The notes under the pieces: model-generated
What the model was told of the DNA's origin: nothing
Databases searched by the model: none
Seen by the model: the letters and a program-made list of their open reading frames with translations, nothing else
Made by a program: the position numbers and the translations under genes
Shown: positions 9,136 through 12,526 of the stretch, one piece after another
How positions within the stretch are numbered: position 1 is the stretch's first letter
Layout of the letters: every line of letters begins with the position of its first letter
Source of the DNA: Desulfobacula sp.
GTDB lineage: Bacteria; Desulfobacterota; Desulfobacteria; Desulfobacterales; Desulfobacteraceae
Reading direction: 5' to 3'
Length of the DNA: 12,526 nt
Assembly: GCF_021107415.1 (NCBI RefSeq)
Contig: NZ_JAIOSW010000479.1
Coordinates: 1-12,526, forward strand

Positions 9136-9153
9136 TAAAAGAAATTTCTTTTA
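9136..9153 (-). promoter_or_regulatory. 18-bp perfect palindrome in the leader of the beta-helix gene
   Basis: TAAAAGAAATTTCTTTTA is a perfect palindrome that ends 17 bases before the start codon of the beta-helix gene. It overlaps the -10 region and start point of the best promoter candidate. A homodimeric repressor site would look like this, but an AT-rich palindrome can also arise by chance. Confidence 0.35.
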
Positions 9154-9176
9154 AATCTTATTCAATCATTTAACAA
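9148..9176 (-). promoter_or_regulatory. Candidate promoter of the beta-helix gene
   Basis: On the minus strand TTGTTA (9176-9171) is followed by a 17-base spacer and TAAAAG (9153-9148); each box matches the sigma-70 consensus at 4 of 6 positions. Transcription would start near 9141, giving a leader of about 23 bases that contains the GAGGA ribosome binding site. It is weak by consensus but has correct geometry. Confidence 0.3.
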
Positions 9177-9276
9177 ACAAAAAAACCCATACCATAGAAA
9201 TATGTAAGAGACAAGAATATAAGGGCTATTAAGATTAATTCATAATAATTGTTTTATTAAATGGGCCGTCCGACCC

Positions 9277-9603
9277 CTATTGGGGCAGATAATCTTCCCT
9301 TAAAGGAGAAAACACTTCAATAGCCACAGAATCTTCAATAACTTCAGCCCAGTGTTCTACATCCCCTTTTATGGACCAGGTATCTCCCGGTTCTGCAATA
9401 AACTCTTCTCCGGCAATGAATAATTTCATTTTTCCTGCGACCATGAATCCTGTCTGCTCCTGGGGGTGAGAATGTCTGGGCAATGCACTTCCTTTTTTCA
9501 AATGAAATCGTGTCAACAAACTGTTATCACCATATACAGACGTTTTCATTTCTACCCCGTCAACGGGTGTTAAAAAATCTTGTGAATCATACTTTGCAAA
9601 CAT
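9277..9603 (-). CDS. Small single-domain cupin protein
   Basis: This 108-residue protein is a single conserved beta-barrel (cupin_2 type). The first cupin motif is PRHSHPQEQTGFMVAGKMKL (42-61), with His44, His46 and Gln50 as likely metal ligands. The second motif, AEPGDTWSIKGDVEHWAEV (70-88), provides His84. The HxHxxxQ...H set resembles KdgF-type and related cupins in which Gln replaces the usual Glu. Such proteins act as metal-dependent sugar isomerases or lyases, small-molecule enzymes, or sensors, so the substrate cannot be read from the sequence. No signal peptide is present. The ATG has AAAGGG about seven bases upstream. It is transcribed divergently from the U32 gene, 121 bp away. The family call is solid; the function is not known. 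Confidence 0.88.
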   Translation of the reverse strand: MFAKYDSQDFLTPVDGVEMKTSVYGDNSLLTRFHLKKGSALPRHSHPQEQTGFMVAGKMKLFIAGEEFIAEPGDTWSIKGDVEHWAEVIEDSVAIEVFSPLREDYLPQ

Positions 9604-9637
9604 TATTTTTCCCTTTAACTAATTTTTGTTATCTTTC

Positions 9638-9667
9638 TTTGTATTTGTATTTTCATCATTTTGACAA
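9638..9667 (-). promoter_or_regulatory. Candidate promoter of the cupin gene
   Basis: On the minus strand TTGTCA (9667-9662, 5 of 6 matches) is followed by 18 bases and TACAAA (9643-9638, 4 of 6 matches). Its -35 box lies on the same bases as the -35 box of the divergent U32 promoter. The implied leader is about 28 bases and includes the AAAGGG ribosome binding site. Confidence 0.35.
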
Positions 9668-9689
9668 ATTTTACCAAAATTGCAATACT
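9661..9689 (+). promoter_or_regulatory. Candidate promoter of the U32 gene
   Basis: A perfect TTGACA (9661-9666) is followed by an ideal 17-base spacer and AATACT (9684-9689, 4 of 6 matches to the -10 consensus). Transcription would start near 9696, about 29 bases before the ATG at 9725. The only ribosome binding element in that leader is a modest GGA at 9711-9713. Confidence 0.5.
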
Positions 9690-9724
9690 ACTCTCTATTT
9701 AAATTAAATTGGATGAAAACTTAA

Positions 9725-11680
9725 ATGAGCATAAATAGTCCCAAAATCCTTGCCCCTGCAGGTGATAAAAATTCTTTTCTTGCAGCCATTGCTGCTGGTG
9801 CCGATGCAATCTATTGCGGCCTGAAAATATTTTCTGCACGGATGGAGGCCCAAAACTTTAGTATCGAAGAGTTGGCAGGTTTGACAAAGCTTGCCAAATC
9901 CAGACACATCGACGTATATATTGCATTTAATTCTATTATAAAGGAATCTGAACAGGAAAAAGTCTTTAATATCCTTTGCAAACTCTGCAAATTTGTTGAT
10001 TTTGATGCCCTGATTATTCAGGATCTCGCCATGATTACACTGGCAGGCAAAGCCGGTTTTAAAAAAGAATTTCACCTCTCTACTTTAGGTAACTGCACCT
10101 TCCCTTCCGCCTTGAGAACATCAAAGCAATTGGGATTCAAAAGAATCGTTCTACCCAGAGAATTTACCATTGATGAAATGAAAAATATGGCCCAAAATAC
10201 TCCTGAAGACATTGAGCTTGAAGCGTTTATTCATGGGGCTTTGTGCTATTGCATTTCAGGACGATGCTATTGGAGTTCATGGTTTGGCGGGAAAAGCTCC
10301 CTGCGGGGCAGATGTGTTCAGCCCTGCAGAAGAATGTATGACCAGAAAGGTCACAAAAAAAGACATTTTTCATGTATGGATTTTTCTGCTGATGTATTGG
10401 TGAAAGTATTAAAAACAATTCCACAAATTACTACCTGGAAAATTGAAGGGCGGAAAAAAAGCCCCCACTATGTTTATTACACGGTTAAAGCTTACAAGCT
10501 CTTACGAGATGACCCCAAAAAGAAAAAAGAAGCACTTTCATACCTTGATTATGCCATGGGAAGAGAATTTACCCATTATAATCTTTTATCCCAAAGGCTG
10601 ATGAATCCTTTGGATCACTCATCGGAAACTGGGTCCGGGCTTTTTGCAGGCAGAATAAAAAATCCTGCCTCACCCTTTTTTATCACAAGAGAAGCCCTCT
10701 TTCCTTCAGATCTTTTAAGAATCGGGTTTGAAGATGATCCAGCCCACAATATTCAAAGAGTCACACGGGCTGTACCCAAAAAAGGAAAGTTTTATTTAAA
10801 CAAAAAATCTAAATTTAAACTGAAAAAAGGAACCTGTGTCTATATCATTGACCGGAGAGGACAGGAACTTGCCTCGGTTATTAAAGCGCTTGATGCTGAA
10901 CTTTCTGACTTGGAAAAAACAACGATTCGACCTGCTGAGAATAAATATAAGGCGACTCACCCCCAAAAAGCTGTAAAATCAAAAACCAGGGTACAGGAAA
11001 TCGCTGTTTCAAGGGGTAAGCTTCGACAAGTGCGCGCTAACACCCAGACGGGTGTATGGATTTCAACCCAGGGATATTCTGCGCCTCCTTCAAGCAGGAA
11101 CTGGTTATGGCTGGATCCTGTTTTATTTCCGGGTGAAGAAAAAATATGCTTTGACACCATTGCCAAAGCCATAAAAAAAGGGGCAAAAAACTTTGTTTTA
11201 AATGCCTTCTGGCAAGTCTCGCTTTTTAAAAATCCAAAGCAATTAAATTTATGGGCAGGCCCTTTTTGCAATATTACCAACAGCGCGACGGTGAATCTTT
11301 TAAAACAACAGGGATTCTCCGGTGCCATTGTCAGCCCGGAACTTGACCAGGATACATTCTGCTCTTTGCCGCAAAAATGCAACCTGCCGCTCGGTATTGT
11401 TATTTATGGCAACTGGCCATTGGGTATCTCAAGAATTATTTCAAATGATCTAAAAACAAATCAGGCGTTTACAAGCCCTATGGGTGAAACCGGCTGGATA
11501 ACTAAACACAACAATAATTATTTTGTTTTTCCCAATTGGTACCTGGATCTAACTTCCAAAAAAGAATTGCTGGAAAAGGCCGGGTTTTCACTCTTTGTCA
11601 ACATCCATGAAACCATACCCCGTGGTATTAAAATAAAAAACCGGCCCGGGTTATGGAACTGGAACCTCAAACTATTGTAA
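9725..11680 (+). CDS. U32-family protein, probable RNA-hydroxylation enzyme (RlhA/TrhP-like)
   Basis: Proteins of this family were named collagenase-like peptidases, but Escherichia coli members RlhA and TrhP hydroxylate 23S rRNA and tRNA pyrimidines and depend on iron-sulfur assembly. The N-terminal barrel (about 7-275) opens with ILAPAGDKNSFLAAIAAGADAIYCG and holds the family signature around residues 170-202. There Cys174, Cys181, Cys197 (GRC) and Cys201 (QPC) form the conserved four-cysteine set, with an extra Cys176. EGRKKSPHYVYYTVKAYKLL follows at about 240. The 651-residue length is close to RlhA rather than the shorter TrhP. A Lys-rich middle region (about 320-430) leads to a C-terminal barrel-like part (about 435-651) lacking the cysteine set. 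It is the only plus-strand gene here, with a good promoter upstream, and it converges on the hydrogenase-like gene. The exact RNA target is uncertain. Confidence 0.9.
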   Translation: MSINSPKILAPAGDKNSFLAAIAAGADAIYCGLKIFSARMEAQNFSIEELAGLTKLAKSRHIDVYIAFNSIIKESEQEKVFNILCKLCKFVDFDALIIQDLAMITLAGKAGFKKEFHLSTLGNCTFPSALRTSKQLGFKRIVLPREFTIDEMKNMAQNTPEDIELEAFIHGALCYCISGRCYWSSWFGGKSSLRGRCVQPCRRMYDQKGHKKRHFSCMDFSADVLVKVLKTIPQITTWKIEGRKKSPHYVYYTVKAYKLLRDDPKKKKEALSYLDYAMGREFTHYNLLSQRLMNPLDHSSETGSGLFAGRIKNPASPFFITREALFPSDLLRIGFEDDPAHNIQRVTRAVPKKGKFYLNKKSKFKLKKGTCVYIIDRRGQELASVIKALDAELSDLEKTTIRPAENKYKATHPQKAVKSKTRVQEIAVSRGKLRQVRANTQTGVWISTQGYSAPPSSRNWLWLDPVLFPGEEKICFDTIAKAIKKGAKNFVLNAFWQVSLFKNPKQLNLWAGPFCNITNSATVNLLKQQGFSGAIVSPELDQDTFCSLPQKCNLPLGIVIYGNWPLGISRIISNDLKTNQAFTSPMGETGWITKHNNNYFVFPNWYLDLTSKKELLEKAGFSLFVNIHETIPRGIKIKNRPGLWNWNLKLL

Positions 11681-11695
11681 TATAAATTTTTATTG

Positions 11696-12439
11696 CTATT
11701 TAAAAAATGTCAACAATGCATGCAGATTCGTCAGAGGATGTGGAGGGCAGCCCGGTATAAACAGATCCACAGGCAAAATGGTGTCCAGACCCTCTGTGAT
11801 TTCAGGACTTCCCAGGAAAGGACCACCTGTTATGGTGCAGCTTCCCACAGCAATGACAACTTTTGGTTCAGCAATTGCTTCATATGTTGTCAACAATGCT
11901 ATTTTCATATTTCTGGATACAGGTCCTGTCACAACAATGCCATCGGCATGACGGGGGGATGCAACAAAATTGATACCAAACCTGGCAAGATCAAAGAATG
12001 GGGTTGCCAATACGTTTAAATCCGCTTCGCAGGCATTGCAGCCAGCTGCGGATACCTGCCTGAGCTGTAAAGACCGGCCAAACAGTTTTTTAAAGTGCTG
12101 TTTGGAGTGTTCGGCAAGGGAGGGAAGATCTCCATCCGTCAGCAAATGTTCTTTTTTGGAAGTAGAAATTTCAAAATCATCTGTAAAAGTAATAAAGGCC
12201 CCTTTGGAAATTTTTTCACATGTCCCGCAGAATACACACCGGCCCATATCAATTTTTTTGAGACCTATATCAATGGCATCCTGCGGGCAGGCCTTTGCAC
12301 ACGCTTCTACTACATCAGACGAAACATCTTTTTGTATAATTGGTTTGCCTCGATAACGGGCAAATACGGCAGGTTTTTCTTTAGGGTAGCCACAGGTTCT
12401 GCAACCCTGTTCAAATCTATTTTTAAGTGTATTGAGCAT
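11696..12439 (-). CDS. Group 4 [NiFe]-hydrogenase-like small subunit (NuoB/HycG/HyfI family) with N-terminal ferredoxin domain
   Basis: This is an electron-transfer subunit homologous to NuoB of complex I and to HycG/HyfI/EchC of membrane-bound hydrogenases. The 247 residues comprise an N-terminal Cys13-x-x-Cys16, a partial ferredoxin fold (Cys47, Cys51-Pro, then Cys68-x-x-Cys71-x-x-Cys74) and the small-subunit domain from about 120. The proximal [4Fe-4S] ligands are Cys134 and Cys137 (GCNACE), Cys201 (GSCTITGG) and Cys231 (PGCPPHP). The CxxC spacing is that of hydrogenases, whereas complex I NuoB has adjacent cysteines. FDLARFGINFVASPRHADGIVVTGPVSRNM (short pieces around 149-178) is typical of HyfI-like proteins. 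The ferredoxin part retains ligands for one cluster (Cys51, 68, 71, 74). GAGAG precedes the ATG. Its large-subunit partner should lie nearby but is outside the window. Confidence 0.9.
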   Translation of the reverse strand: MLNTLKNRFEQGCRTCGYPKEKPAVFARYRGKPIIQKDVSSDVVEACAKACPQDAIDIGLKKIDMGRCVFCGTCEKISKGAFITFTDDFEISTSKKEHLLTDGDLPSLAEHSKQHFKKLFGRSLQLRQVSAAGCNACEADLNVLATPFFDLARFGINFVASPRHADGIVVTGPVSRNMKIALLTTYEAIAEPKVVIAVGSCTITGGPFLGSPEITEGLDTILPVDLFIPGCPPHPLTNLHALLTFFK

Positions 12440-12456
12440 TTAAAACTCTCTATATA

Positions 12457-12485
12457 ATTTTATATATTTTATGATCAAAGATCAA
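12457..12485 (-). promoter_or_regulatory. Candidate promoter of the hydrogenase-like gene, with a tandem heptamer
   Basis: On the minus strand TTGATC (12485-12480, 4 of 6 matches) is followed by 17 bases and TAAAAT (12462-12457, 5 of 6 matches). The implied leader is only about 10-12 bases and includes GAGAG. The -35 lies in a tandem repeat of a heptamer (GATCAAA twice at 12473-12486 on the plus strand). The region is very AT-rich, so matches arise easily, and this gene may instead be part of an operon from the right. Confidence 0.28.
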
Positions 12486-12526
12486 ATCCTCAATAAGAAA
12501 GATTAAAACTTTTATTATTCAAATGA

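Noticed and set aside
9263..9285. GC-rich short hairpins just after the cupin stop as a rho-independent terminator
   Set aside because: The stems are only 4-5 bp, one overlaps the stop codon, and no T-run follows on the minus strand.
11693..12457. Plus-strand ORFs over the hydrogenase-like gene
   Set aside because: The minus strand encodes clear conserved Fe-S motifs across the same bases; the plus-strand translations show no recognisable domain.

Overview
The window is an AT-rich bacterial chromosome segment of about 12.5 kb. It carries a complete cell-elongation (Rod/elongasome) operon, a small set of peptidoglycan-related and unassigned genes upstream of it, and at the right edge a group 4 [NiFe]-hydrogenase-like iron-sulfur subunit. 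The Gram-negative mreBCD-mrdA-rodA order, the AT-rich base composition, the Fe-S hydrogenase/complex-I-type subunit and the style of the protein sequences suggest an anaerobic deltaproteobacterium, most likely of the Desulfobacterales. This assignment is an inference from sequence impressions; no database search was possible.

Layout. All genes are on the minus strand except the U32 gene. Reading the minus strand from right to left: the hydrogenase-like small subunit (12439-11696) converges on the plus-strand U32-family gene (9725-11680), with only 15 bp between them. The U32 gene is divergent from a small cupin gene (9603-9277), and a plausible pair of back-to-back promoters lies between the two. 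Next come a 470-residue protein with two hexapeptide (left-handed beta-helix) blocks (9118-7706), an S66-family LD-carboxypeptidase (7632-6751), and a serine beta-lactamase-fold hydrolase (6751-5663) whose start codon overlaps the preceding stop by one base. After 123 bp of AT-rich DNA the elongasome genes follow: mreB (5539-4496), mreC (4491-3661), mreD (3638-3117), mrdA/PBP2 (3105-1261, TTG start) and rodA (1257-151). The gaps between them are 4, 22, 11 and 3 bp, so the block is almost certainly one transcript. No gap exceeds 300 bp.

How the genes work together. MreB filaments, MreC, MreD, the glycosyltransferase RodA and the transpeptidase PBP2 form the machine that inserts lateral-wall peptidoglycan. 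The LD-carboxypeptidase and the serine hydrolase both lack recognisable signal peptides and are translationally coupled, which suggests a cytoplasmic pair for muropeptide recycling or trimming beside the wall-synthesis machine. The hexapeptide protein, the cupin and the U32 protein (probably an RNA-hydroxylation enzyme rather than a peptidase) have no proven link to this.

The left 150 bp beyond rodA hold no gene. They do contain an inverted repeat, a plausible promoter and a strong Shine-Dalgarno sequence that point to another minus-strand gene starting just off the window. I saw no tRNA, rRNA, CRISPR array, transposase or clear rho-independent terminator. Most of the window is ordinary core genome. 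The least explained items are the 470-residue beta-helix protein with its palindromic leader, and the coupled LD-carboxypeptidase/serine hydrolase pair.
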